In this document: positions 8,943 through 17,791 of the stretch, piece by piece
Position numbering within the stretch: the first letter of the stretch is position 1
How the letters are laid out: every line of letters begins with the position of its first letter
DNA from: Verrucomicrobiota bacterium
Lineage (GTDB): Bacteria; Verrucomicrobiota; Verrucomicrobiia; CAIQCK01
Length of the DNA: 64,000 bases
Direction: 5' to 3'
Assembly: GCA_016222825.1 (NCBI GenBank)
Contig: JACRQF010000013.1
Coordinates: 1 to 64,000 of the forward strand
Program-made: the position numbers and the translations under genes
Notes under the pieces: generated by a model
Seen by the model: only the letters and a program-made list of their open reading frames with translations
What the model was told of the DNA's origin: nothing
Databases searched by the model: none

Positions 8943-8967
8943 TGGGGGGTGGAAGGCAGGGCGCTTG

Positions 8968-9819
8968 ATGAAAATTCTGAATGAAGACATCCTGGCTTGT
9001 CCCAACTGCAAAACAAAGCTTGAATTGCTCAAATGCAGATCTTGCGGCTTTGAAGGGACGGTGGCCGACGGCATGGTCTATCTTCACAAGAACGATGAAT
9101 CGTGGGTTAAATGCCAAAAGGAGAAAGAGGGATGGTTGAAGGTTTACAAACAGGGCGGCTTATACATGGAAAACGACGACCATTTCTTTCTGCCTGACGG
9201 AAGGCCGCATCTCAAGAGCTTCTACAAGAATGTCATGATCCATCTGAGCAAGTTCTTCTCGCGGGAGGAGGTTTGTGGGAAAACCATTCTTGATTTGGGC
9301 GCGGGAATAGGGTGGGTGGCCAACCTGCTGTCCAAAAGGCATGCGCAGGTGGTTGCGTTGGAGTGCAACGACGATCTGCTGGTGGGTTTGGGAAGGGCCA
9401 ACAAACTGATGGAGCACGACGGCACCTGTTTCGACCTTGTTGTCGGGGACATGGAGGACATACCGCTGATTGACCGCGCGGTTGACATGGTGTTGATGGT
9501 TGACGCGTTGCATCATTTTGAAGACTTGGACAAGATCTTCAAAGAAGCCCACCGGGTTCTCAAGGCCGATGGACGGTTCTACGCGATCAACGAGGCATAC
9601 CGCCTTGCTTCCGAGGAGAATCTCAGCGAGATGGATTGTCTGAAGACGTTTAATCTGGCAGAAGCTGATGCGGGCATCCGCGAGCGAAGACCCACAAAGG
9701 ACGAGTATGTGAGAAGCGGCGCTGCCATGAATCTGAAGGTGTTGAATGACAGCGAACCCATCGAGGGACCCGGCCTGTTTTTGGTTGGCGAAAAAAAGGC
9801 GCAAGGGATGCCACGGTGA
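8968..9819 (+). CDS. Zinc-ribbon class I SAM methyltransferase
   Basis: 283 residues from the ATG at 8968. The N-terminus carries a Trm112-like zinc ribbon with C11, C14, C23 and C26 (CPNC and CRSC). The methyltransferase domain begins at about residue 105 with 'ILDLGAGIGWVANLL', followed by 'DMEDIPL' and 'DALHHFEDL'. It sits 25 bp after the double methyltransferase on the same strand and is probably in the same transcript. The acceptor is unknown; the setting suggests a sugar hydroxyl or a terminal residue of the exported glycan. Confidence 0.88.
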   Translation: MKILNEDILACPNCKTKLELLKCRSCGFEGTVADGMVYLHKNDESWVKCQKEKEGWLKVYKQGGLYMENDDHFFLPDGRPHLKSFYKNVMIHLSKFFSREEVCGKTILDLGAGIGWVANLLSKRHAQVVALECNDDLLVGLGRANKLMEHDGTCFDLVVGDMEDIPLIDRAVDMVLMVDALHHFEDLDKIFKEAHRVLKADGRFYAINEAYRLASEENLSEMDCLKTFNLAEADAGIRERRPTKDEYVRSGAAMNLKVLNDSEPIEGPGLFLVGEKKAQGMPR

Positions 9820-9895
9820 GTGTGGTCCGCAGACACCGGCCAGTGCGGACGAAGGCGTTTCAGCAATCCAGGCGTGGGAAGGGCGGCGGCGTTTC

Positions 9896-10747
9896 CTATT
9901 TCCACGCATGAACGACGGCGCGGTAATGGACCGGCTCCCGTTTCAGGGTGCAAGGGGTTGAGCGTTCCGACAAGAGCGTGGGCGGGGATGGCTGCGGGTG
10001 TGAGGGTTCCGCTGGCGGGGGCGTCTTCAGTTCAGCCTGCCTGAACCCGGCCGCGCGGCACATCCCCACAACGCCCTTTTGGTTGGGAACCCACCAGTTG
10101 CTGGCATCGCTGTTGAGTTCGTTCGTCTCATAAAACTCAAACAGGGCGTGATTTTCAAAGCCGGGAACAACCACCGCTTCCGTTTCAATGATGGCGAGGT
10201 CCTTCGTCACGCGGGCGACTCTCTTCAGGGCTTCGAAGGGATTCTGCATGTGGTAAAGGACGCCCAGATAAAGCACGACATCGAAAGCCCCCAGCCGATC
10301 CAAGTCTATCGTCATGAAATCGTGAACGACAGGTTCGACACGGCTTTGGAGTATCTCATGCGCCGTGTCAAAACCTCTCTTGCCCGGCAATTCATCCGGG
10401 CGCCACATGCCGGGCACTTGTTCATACGGCCCCGGCAGGATGCCCTTGTCCCGGCATTCGTTCAGGTATCGGACCATGGGTGCCGTGTCGAAGGACCATG
10501 CGTAATGGTCGAGCGCCACCACCTTCGCAGCCCCTCTTCTTTCGCACTCGAAAGAATAGAACCCATCCCAAGCGCCTATATCCAGAACTGACTTCCCTTT
10601 GAGATCGGGCAGGCGCATCTGGCCCAGTTCCTGTTCAAGTTGCAGAACGCTTTTGTGACCGGGAGTTGTGATTCCCTGGCCCAAGTGGATCGAATGCCAC
10701 CAGAATCGAACGCTCTTCACTTTCTCCGAGATGGTCTCTCTGTTCAT
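9896..10747 (-). CDS. CmoB-like (DUF1698) methyltransferase
   Basis: 283 residues from ATG 10747; a TTG at 10840 would add 31 residues with no family resemblance and would overlap the upstream gene. 'WHSIHLGQGITTPG' and 'SVLDIGAWDGFYSFECERRGA' match the family related to tRNA-uridine carboxymethyl transferase CmoB. Such proteins in polysaccharide loci are usually small-molecule or sugar methyltransferases rather than tRNA enzymes, and the absence of the CmoB N-terminal helical part agrees with that. The C-terminal 40 residues are proline-rich. It follows the epimerase gene by 59 bp on the same strand. Confidence 0.82.
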   Translation of the reverse strand: MNRETISEKVKSVRFWWHSIHLGQGITTPGHKSVLQLEQELGQMRLPDLKGKSVLDIGAWDGFYSFECERRGAAKVVALDHYAWSFDTAPMVRYLNECRDKGILPGPYEQVPGMWRPDELPGKRGFDTAHEILQSRVEPVVHDFMTIDLDRLGAFDVVLYLGVLYHMQNPFEALKRVARVTKDLAIIETEAVVVPGFENHALFEFYETNELNSDASNWWVPNQKGVVGMCRAAGFRQAELKTPPPAEPSHPQPSPPTLLSERSTPCTLKREPVHYRAVVHAWK

Positions 10748-10806
10748 TGGATTCTGTTTTTGAGTCACCACGGCGGTGAGAGCAGGTTTGGGAACGGCTT
10801 GGTGTT

Positions 10807-11763
10807 TCAGCGTGAGGCTGTCACTTGTTGATGAATCCAAGGATAGGTGGCTTGGATGCCCGCCTTGAGATCGAAGCGGGCGCGCCAGCCAATGGAGTAA
10901 ATGCGCTCATTGGAGAAATTGCGCGACTGCACGCCAACCGGACCGGGCACGGATTTGATTTGGACTTTCTTACCCGCGACTTCGGCCACCGTGTTCACCA
11001 GTTCCTTGACCGTGACGTATTGGGGACAGCCGATGTTGACGGCCCCGTGCAAATCCGAATGCATCAGCAGGAAGATGCCGTCCACCATGTCGTCCACGTA
11101 AGTGTAGGAACGCACGGCGGAGCCGTCGCCCCAGATTTCGATGATACCGCCGTCGGCCGCTGCGGCGACCTTCCGGCAAACCGCCGCCGGTGCTTTTTCG
11201 CGACCTCCGCGCCAAGTTCCTTCCGGCCCGTAGCAGTTTTGGAAACGAGCGATGCGCACCTGCATCCCGAAACGCCTTTCGTAGGCCATGGCCATGCGTT
11301 CGGAGTAGAGTTTCTCCCAGCCGTATTCGTTGTCGGGATGGGCGGGAACAGCCTCCTCTTCGCGCATTTCCGGTTCGCCCGGTTTCATGTCGCGGTAAAC
11401 ACAGACGGAGGATGAGTAGAAATACCGCTTCACGCCCGCCGCCGCCGCCGCGTGGGTCATGTGGACGTTGATCAGCACGCTGTTGTGCATGATCTCGCAC
11501 TCAGCGGAGTGGATGAATCCCATTCCGCCCATGTCGGCGGCCAGTTGATAGACTTCATCGGGCTTGCCGTTGGGCAGGCGAAGCGCCTCCTGGCAGTTCT
11601 GCGGCTCCCGGAGATCCAGCACGCGGAAGTCATCCGCAGCGCTTGGGGCAAATTCGTGCTCCTTGATGTCCACGCCCCGGACCCAGTAGCCTTCGCGCTT
11701 GAGCCGCTTGACCAAGTGACCTCCGATAAATCCACCTGCGCCACAAACCAGTGCTGTTTTCAT
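10807..11763 (-). CDS. GDP-mannose 3,5-epimerase-like NAD-dependent epimerase
   Basis: 318 residues of the extended short-chain dehydrogenase fold. The NAD-binding motif GAGGFIG is at 8-14, the catalytic Tyr and Lys are Y147 and K151 (YGWEK), with serines at 117-119. The stretch 'GPEGTWRGGREKAPAA' (179-194), 'DMGGMGFI' (78-84) and 'PGPVGVQSRN' are hallmarks of GDP-mannose 3,5-epimerase, which makes GDP-L-galactose (and GDP-L-gulose) from GDP-mannose. I infer that the exported glycan contains L-galactose or a related sugar. A different NDP-sugar substrate cannot be excluded from sequence alone. Confidence 0.88.
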   Translation of the reverse strand: MKTALVCGAGGFIGGHLVKRLKREGYWVRGVDIKEHEFAPSAADDFRVLDLREPQNCQEALRLPNGKPDEVYQLAADMGGMGFIHSAECEIMHNSVLINVHMTHAAAAAGVKRYFYSSSVCVYRDMKPGEPEMREEEAVPAHPDNEYGWEKLYSERMAMAYERRFGMQVRIARFQNCYGPEGTWRGGREKAPAAVCRKVAAAADGGIIEIWGDGSAVRSYTYVDDMVDGIFLLMHSDLHGAVNIGCPQYVTVKELVNTVAEVAGKKVQIKSVPGPVGVQSRNFSNERIYSIGWRARFDLKAGIQATYPWIHQQVTASR

Positions 11764-11937
11764 CCTGTTTTCGTCGTTCTTTTTGACCCGGTGTTCGATG
11801 CCGATTGTCTATAGAGGATGAGAGAACCCCTTGTCCACCTATATTAAACCCGGCGTGGGCAAGAAAGAGATTGAGCCTTCCGCCGGCATTGTGCGATGAA
11901 TCCAACGCGCAAGATGAACCTGTTTAGAGGTTGAGTC

Positions 11938-13155
11938 ATGTTGGAATCCACGAATCCGGAGATTGACGTGCGGGAGTTGATGGCCAAGGTCCGGGCTGAG
12001 GTGCAGCGTCGCCAAGCTGCGGGAGCCTTGTCACCGGTTCCGCGACCGTCTCTGCTTGATTCACTGGAATCCCAGGTTGCAGAAGCCATCCGTGAGGCGC
12101 GGCAAAAGCACAAAGTGGATCCGCGTGTGCCGAAGTTTGTTCACGGGTTGGTTCGCGACCAAGGCGCCGTCAATATCAGGCTGATTCATGTGGTGGAACG
12201 GCTGGCTGAACAGTTGGTCGTTTTGAGGGCCGGCCAGATGAAGATGGAAAGCGAGATGCTCCAGCAGCGGCAGGCCGATCAAATGCAGCGGCAGGCCAGC
12301 CAGAACGAGATTGCGACCCTCATGGGAGAAATTTCCCTCCAGCGGCAGGTGATGACACGTTTGCTCGATGAGTTGAAGCTGCAACATGCCGGAACAGCCG
12401 GTGCGCCCTTGGCCGCGAGAGCGTCGGAGATCCAGCGGCACTGTCTGGACGCGTTCTACTCGGCGTTCGAGAGCCGGTATCGCGGGTCGCGCGAGGAAAT
12501 CAAAAAACGGCTGCGCGTCTATTTGCCATATGTCACCCAAACGGACGCGGGGACGGTGGCGAAGCCGATCCTGGACCTGGGTTGCGGCCGGGGCGAGTGG
12601 CTGGAGTTGCTGAAGGAGAACGGTTGCGCGGCCCGCGGCGTGGACATGAACATTCCCGCGTTGGCGGCGTGCAATGAACTTGGACTTCAAGTGATTGAGT
12701 CGGATGCCATTGCTTATTTGAGGTCGCTGCCGGATCGAAGTGTTGGAATGGTCACGGGTTTTCACATTATCGAGCACCTGCCGCTGCCGCTGTTGTTGGA
12801 GTTGATGTCCGAGGTTTACCGCGTTCTGCAGGCGGGCGGTTTGGTAGTGTTGGAGTCGCCCAATCCGGCGAACATCCGGGTCGGCGCGTGCAGTTTCTAC
12901 CTGGATCCGACTCATCGCCGTCCGCTGCCCAGCGGTCTGACGGAGTTTATCGTTGAATATGCCGGTTTCAGGGATCTTCAAGCGCTTTTCCTGCAGCCCG
13001 TCGAGGAATCAAGCCACGTCGGGCCTGCCGACAGCCCGGTGGCGCAACGGTTCAACGAGTGTTTTTCCGGCCCGCAAGACTACGCGGTAATCGGGACCAA
13101 GCCGGTAACTGTTGCGGTTGGTCGGGGGGCGGATCAGACCCAGGCTGACGCCTGA
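11938..13155 (+). CDS. Coiled-coil class I SAM methyltransferase
   Basis: 405 residues. The first about 170 residues are charged and helical, with a Gln/Met-rich heptad region at about 85-150 that should form a coiled coil. The methyltransferase core follows with 'ILDLGCGRGEWLELL' (D213), 'GFHIIEHLPLPLLLELMSEV' and 'LESPNPANI'. Proteins with this layout are frequent in O-antigen and exopolysaccharide loci, where they cap or decorate the chain; the coiled coil may set chain length or recruit partners, as in WbdD. That last point is an analogy. It has its own leader, divergent from the epimerase gene, and a GAGGT ribosome-binding site 5 bp before the start. Confidence 0.88.
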   Translation: MLESTNPEIDVRELMAKVRAEVQRRQAAGALSPVPRPSLLDSLESQVAEAIREARQKHKVDPRVPKFVHGLVRDQGAVNIRLIHVVERLAEQLVVLRAGQMKMESEMLQQRQADQMQRQASQNEIATLMGEISLQRQVMTRLLDELKLQHAGTAGAPLAARASEIQRHCLDAFYSAFESRYRGSREEIKKRLRVYLPYVTQTDAGTVAKPILDLGCGRGEWLELLKENGCAARGVDMNIPALAACNELGLQVIESDAIAYLRSLPDRSVGMVTGFHIIEHLPLPLLLELMSEVYRVLQAGGLVVLESPNPANIRVGACSFYLDPTHRRPLPSGLTEFIVEYAGFRDLQALFLQPVEESSHVGPADSPVAQRFNECFSGPQDYAVIGTKPVTVAVGRGADQTQADA

Positions 13156-13169
13156 GCCGACAACGATCC

Positions 13170-15506
13170 ATGAAGCCGTTCGCCATTGTCATTCCATGGT
13201 TTGGCCGCGATCTCAGGGGGGGCGCCGAGATGCACGCTTGGCAGATTGCTTCAAGGCTCGCGGCACGCGGGCGGGTGGTGGAGGTGCTGACAACCTGCTG
13301 CCGGGCTGCTCAGGATGACTGGAACGTCAACCACCTGCCCGAAGGTGTGACTCGCGAACCGGAGGGCTTCTCCGTTCGCCGCTTCCGGGTGGACAAGAAG
13401 CGGGGAAAGGTTTTGGGCCGCGTGGGCAGCCGTTTGGGCAGCCTGCCGAAGACGGCGCTCAAACCCGGCGTCTCGCCCGTGGACGCGGCGGATACGGCTG
13501 CCTTCTGCCGAGACTTCATGAAGTCCAGGGCGCTGTTGCGCCACGTGGCGCGCAACGCGGACTCCTACCACTCGTTTCTCTTCATCCCTTATCTTTACGG
13601 CCCGATCATCAATGGCGTGCCGTTGGTGGCTGACAAGGCGTGGCTCCTGCCGTGCCTGCACGATGAGGCTTACGCCTATTTGCCGCAAGTCGCCGCCATG
13701 TTTCACCAGGCGCGCGGCATCTTGTTTCTCAGCGAAGGCGAGTTTGAGGTGGCCGTCCGGCTGTATGGACCGGGCATCGTGCCGAAATCTGTCGTCGTGG
13801 GGGGCGGCGTCGAAATCCCTGACGCGGCCGCGGTGGCTGTCTCGGCCCGGCGTGCTTTCCCGTTTGGTGGCGATCCCTATTTACTGTGCGTGGGACGGAA
13901 ATGTCCGGGCAAGAACACGCCGTTGATTGTCGAAGCGTTCCAGGCGTTCAAGAAGAGCCATCCCGGCTCCAAGCTGAAGCTGGTTCTCGCCGGTCCCGGT
14001 TCCGCGGACTTGAACGGACTTGATGGTCAAGTGTTCGATCTGGGCGTGGTGACGGAAGGCGACAAGCTGGCCTTGCTGGATGGTTGCCGCGCGCTGCTCC
14101 AACCGAGCGAGAATGAGAGCTTCTCCCGCGTGATCCGGGAAGCCTGGTTTCGCGCCAAGCCGGTGGTTGTCCATCGCGATTGTCTGGCCACGGCCACGAC
14201 TGTGCGCTCCTGCAACGGCGGCTGGCTCGCCGCGGCGGTTGTTGAATGGAGCGAGGTGTTTGGGAAACTGGACCAGATGCCACCGGCGGCGCTGGAAGCC
14301 AAAGGCGCCGCGGGGCAGCGATACGCGCGAGACATGGCCGACTGGAATCATGTGATGGACCGTTACGAGGCGGTGTTGTTTGCCCCCAGCACTGACAGCA
14401 GCGGTTCCCCACGCCGGCGCTCGTTGCCAGCGAAACAGGCGATCCACCAGATCCTGCCGGCTTTGGCTTACGGCGACGCCATCTCAAACCATGCGCGGTG
14501 GATTCGCCGTCAGTTACAGCAGATGGGTTTTGAGTCCGTGATTCTTGCCCATCACGTGGATCCGCGCGTGGCAGCCGAGTGTCGCGTGTTTTCGCCGGAA
14601 TGCATCAAGGCTACGGATGGCGTCATCTATCACCATTCCATTGGCAGCGAAGTCACGCCCCATGTTGTCGCGCATCCCGGCCCGAAATGTCTCATCTACC
14701 ACAACATAACTCCGGCGGAGTTTTACGAACTTTTCCGGCCTGAGATTGCGCGGTTGCTGCGGCAGGGTCGCGAGGCGCTCAGACTGCTGGCAGACAATTT
14801 CCCAATCTCAGTGGGTGATTCGGAATACAACGCCAGCGAATTGCGCGAGGCGGGTTTTGCCGCGCCCGGGATCCTGCCAATTTGTGTGGACCCTTCCCTG
14901 TGGAATCTTCCGCCGGACGCCCGGCTGATGGACCGGCTTCAGCGCGGCCAGACGAATCTGCTTTTTGTGGGACGCCTCTCTCCGAGCAAGAAACAGGACG
15001 ACTTGCTCCTGGCCTTCAAAGCGTATCTTGATCTTGATCCCAAGGCTGAGCTTCACCTCGTGGGCAGCGGCGGCGAAAACGATCCGTATGTGGCCTATCT
15101 CCGTTACGTTGCCAGAACCTTGGGATTGAGGGAGCGGGTGGACTTTGCCGGCTTGGTTAACGAAGCCCAACTCGCTGCCTACTACCGCACCGCGCGGCTC
15201 TTCTGGTCCATGTCGGAGCACGAGGGTTTTTGTGTGCCGCTGGTGGAGGCAATGTGGCATGATGTGCCGGTGTTTGCTTACAAGAGTTCGGCCGTTGCGG
15301 AGACGCTGGGCGCGGGTGCTTTGTTGTTCACGCAGAAGGAGAATGTGTCCGAAGTGGCCGCCGCCGCATGGTTTCTGGCCGAGGACGCCGCGCTGCGCGC
15401 CAAGGTGATTGCCGCCCAGCGCCAACGGCGGCTGTTCTGTTCGCCGGCGGCTGTTGCCGTGGAGTTGAAACAACTCGTCACACGCGTCCTTGCGCCAAGT
15501 TCTTAG
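13170..15506 (+). CDS. Two-domain GT4-type glycosyltransferase (tandem fusion)
   Basis: 778 residues made of two complete GT-B glycosyltransferases. The N-terminal half (about 1-395) begins 'FAIVIPWFGRDLRGGAEMHA' and has an EX7E pair at E316/E324; it is clearly related to the separate glycosyltransferase at 16541-17731. The C-terminal half (about 425-775) has 'LLFVGRLSPSKKQDDLL' and an EX7E pair at E685/E693 (EGFCVPLVE). A single chain with two retaining transferases can add two successive sugars or polymerise a two-sugar repeat. It starts 14 bp after the coiled-coil methyltransferase and probably shares its transcript. Confidence 0.92.
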   Translation: MKPFAIVIPWFGRDLRGGAEMHAWQIASRLAARGRVVEVLTTCCRAAQDDWNVNHLPEGVTREPEGFSVRRFRVDKKRGKVLGRVGSRLGSLPKTALKPGVSPVDAADTAAFCRDFMKSRALLRHVARNADSYHSFLFIPYLYGPIINGVPLVADKAWLLPCLHDEAYAYLPQVAAMFHQARGILFLSEGEFEVAVRLYGPGIVPKSVVVGGGVEIPDAAAVAVSARRAFPFGGDPYLLCVGRKCPGKNTPLIVEAFQAFKKSHPGSKLKLVLAGPGSADLNGLDGQVFDLGVVTEGDKLALLDGCRALLQPSENESFSRVIREAWFRAKPVVVHRDCLATATTVRSCNGGWLAAAVVEWSEVFGKLDQMPPAALEAKGAAGQRYARDMADWNHVMDRYEAVLFAPSTDSSGSPRRRSLPAKQAIHQILPALAYGDAISNHARWIRRQLQQMGFESVILAHHVDPRVAAECRVFSPECIKATDGVIYHHSIGSEVTPHVVAHPGPKCLIYHNITPAEFYELFRPEIARLLRQGREALRLLADNFPISVGDSEYNASELREAGFAAPGILPICVDPSLWNLPPDARLMDRLQRGQTNLLFVGRLSPSKKQDDLLLAFKAYLDLDPKAELHLVGSGGENDPYVAYLRYVARTLGLRERVDFAGLVNEAQLAAYYRTARLFWSMSEHEGFCVPLVEAMWHDVPVFAYKSSAVAETLGAGALLFTQKENVSEVAAAAWFLAEDAALRAKVIAAQRQRRLFCSPAAVAVELKQLVTRVLAPSS

Positions 15507-15548
15507 GAGTCGCATCATGGACGAGACCCACATGCCAAGAAAGGCGGT

Positions 15549-16547
15549 ATGACGTTGCGCGGCATTCAAGCATGGACTGGGACCGTTTTCCAACGGTTCT
15601 CTGGCAGGAGCAAATCTCCCGGCACGCCGAAGGACACGTCGCCGGTTGACGGCCTCTTGCTGAAGCTCTTCCCGCTCAGACCTGATTTGCCGCTTCCTGA
15701 CGGGATGAACGAAGAAGACGCCTTCGCCTTCCTGAACTCCATCCGGGTCGAGGACGGCCCGGAGGCGGAGATGGCCAACTACTGCCGCCACGACTGGAAG
15801 CGATTCCTCTACACGTGGGGTCTTGTCAGGGATTTGAAGGGGACTTGTCTGGAGCTTGGCGCCAACCCTTATTTCACGACGGGCCTCCTGCGCGAGTTTT
15901 CCCGGCTTGACGTGAGTCTGGCCAATTATTTCAACCCTCAGTTTTCCCCTTTGGCGGAACAGAAGGTGAAGATGGTGAAACGCGGAACCTCCACGCCGGT
16001 TTGGGTCCCGATGCCGTTTCATCATTTCAACGTCGAGACAGAAACTTTCCCGTTCCCAGACCGTCGCTTTGACGTGCTGCTGTTTTGCGAGATCATCGAG
16101 CACCTCCAAAACGACCCGCTGAAGGTTCTGGGAGAAATCAAACGCGTCCTGAAGCCGGGTGGAACACTGGTTCTCACCACGCCCAATGTCGCCCGGTTGG
16201 AGAACGTCGCCCGCTCCATCGGTGGAGCCAACATCTACGACCCGTATTCCGGCTACGGGCCTTATGGCCGGCACAATCGGGAATACAACCGGCATGAGCT
16301 GGTTCTATTGTTGGCGTGGTGTGGATTTGAAATGGACGCCGTGTTTACCGCCGACGTCCATCCCAACCACTCGCTCGATTACATCTCCCAGAACGAGATG
16401 CTCTCGGTGGCGAAGGCATTGCGGCGGAGACAGAACGATCTCGGCCAATACATCTTCTTGCGGGCGCGAAACACACAACCGATGAAGAGCAAGCGGCCCG
16501 CGTGGCTCTATCGCAGCTATCCGCAAGGGGAGATTGAAGCGTGTTGA
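15549..16547 (+). CDS. Class I SAM methyltransferase
   Basis: 332 residues with an AAAGGCGG ribosome-binding site. The core is recognisable from 'CLELGANPYFTTGLL' (motif I variant, about 99-113), 'FDVLLFCEIIEHLQNDP' and 'RVLKPGGTLVLTTPNVAR'. It also contains 'YDPYSGYGPYGRHNREYN', seen in methyltransferases of polysaccharide loci. Its stop overlaps the GTG start of the next glycosyltransferase, so the two are translationally coupled. The substrate is unknown. Confidence 0.88.
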   Translation: MTLRGIQAWTGTVFQRFSGRSKSPGTPKDTSPVDGLLLKLFPLRPDLPLPDGMNEEDAFAFLNSIRVEDGPEAEMANYCRHDWKRFLYTWGLVRDLKGTCLELGANPYFTTGLLREFSRLDVSLANYFNPQFSPLAEQKVKMVKRGTSTPVWVPMPFHHFNVETETFPFPDRRFDVLLFCEIIEHLQNDPLKVLGEIKRVLKPGGTLVLTTPNVARLENVARSIGGANIYDPYSGYGPYGRHNREYNRHELVLLLAWCGFEMDAVFTADVHPNHSLDYISQNEMLSVAKALRRRQNDLGQYIFLRARNTQPMKSKRPAWLYRSYPQGEIEAC

Positions 16548-17731
16548 AGGTCGCCTTTGTTGTCCAACGCTGCGGCTTGGAGGTCAACGGCGGCGCCGAG
16601 ACTCTTTGCCTCCAGGTGGCACAGCGGATGTCGCGCCACTGGCGCACGGAAGTGCTGACCACCTGCGCGCACGACTACATGAGTTGGGCCAACCACTATC
16701 CGGTTGGGGCCGAGGACATCGGTGGCGTGACCGTCCGGCGGTTTGCCGTGGATGCGCCGCGCGACGTGGGAAGTTTCGACCTCCTTTCGTTGAAGTTGCA
16801 GCCACGGCAACGCCAATGCAGCCTCGACGAACAGGAAGCGTGGATGCGGGCGCAGGGGCCGATGAGCTGCGGACTGTTGGACTTCATCACGAGTCATAGC
16901 GATGAATATGACGCGTTCATCTTCTTCACTTATCTCTACGCTACCACGTATTTCCTGCTGCCTTTGGTGAAGGAGAAAGCGTGGCTCGTGCCATTTGCGC
17001 ATGACGAATGGCCGATTTACTTCCCCATGTGGGAACGCCTGTTCAGCCTGCCGCGCGGCTTGGTCTTCAGCACCGACGAAGAGCGCGATTTCCTGCGCCA
17101 GCGGTTTTCCAATGCGCTGCCGCCAGGACCTGTCGTCGGCACGGGCATTGACGCGGTTGCGGTCACAAACCCGGTGGGGTTTCGGCAACGACACGGGTTG
17201 GCGGACCCGTTCCTACTTTATGTCGGGCGCGTGGATGGCTCGAAGGGTTGCGGTGAACTGTTCGATTACTTCCGGCGCGTGCGCGAAGCGGACCCGACGC
17301 CGCGCAAGTTGGTGCTCATCGGTCGCGAGGTGATGCCGATCCCGCAGGACAAGGACATTGTTCGTCTTGGATTCGTGGATGAGCAGACGAAATGGGATGC
17401 GATGGCGGCGTGCGATTGGCTGGTCATGCCGTCGCGCTACGAGAGCCTGTCGTTGGTGCTGCTTGAAACATGGGCCGCCGGCCGGCCGGCCATCGTCAAC
17501 GGCGAATGCGCGGTGCTGACCGGCCACTGCCGCAAGGCCAATGCGGGTTTGTGGTATTCCAGCTTCGAGGAGTTCCAAGCAATCCTCTCGGTGGCGAAGG
17601 ATGCTGACAAACACGCGATGGGGCGGCAGGGCGCGGCCTATGTCCGGGCCAATTACACTTGGAAAGCCGTGGAACGGAAATACCTTGATCTTCTGGAAGG
17701 CCGCTCGCCTGCCGCCGGTCTTTTGCCTTGA
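16541..17731 (+). CDS. GT4-type glycosyltransferase
   Basis: 396 residues from a GTG start that overlaps the preceding methyltransferase stop by 7 bp. The protein has the GT-B fold with 'NGGAETLCLQVA' near the N-terminus, 'LLYVGRVDGSKGC' in the nucleotide-sugar half and an EX7E pair in 'ESLSLVLLE'. It is homologous along its length to the N-terminal half of the double glycosyltransferase at 13170-15506 (shared 'EVLTTC', 'YLY', 'KAWL(V/L)P', 'HDE'), so one probably arose from the other by duplication. Confidence 0.9.
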   Translation: MLKVAFVVQRCGLEVNGGAETLCLQVAQRMSRHWRTEVLTTCAHDYMSWANHYPVGAEDIGGVTVRRFAVDAPRDVGSFDLLSLKLQPRQRQCSLDEQEAWMRAQGPMSCGLLDFITSHSDEYDAFIFFTYLYATTYFLLPLVKEKAWLVPFAHDEWPIYFPMWERLFSLPRGLVFSTDEERDFLRQRFSNALPPGPVVGTGIDAVAVTNPVGFRQRHGLADPFLLYVGRVDGSKGCGELFDYFRRVREADPTPRKLVLIGREVMPIPQDKDIVRLGFVDEQTKWDAMAACDWLVMPSRYESLSLVLLETWAAGRPAIVNGECAVLTGHCRKANAGLWYSSFEEFQAILSVAKDADKHAMGRQGAAYVRANYTWKAVERKYLDLLEGRSPAAGLLP

Positions 17732-17791
17732 CCGGTCAGACCACCCGCTTACGATGGCGCCTTCAATTCACGAAGGCAATAGAGGCAAACG

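Noticed and set aside
14808..16295. A 495-codon open frame on the minus strand
   Set aside because: It is antisense to the double glycosyltransferase and the methyltransferase, both with clear motifs.
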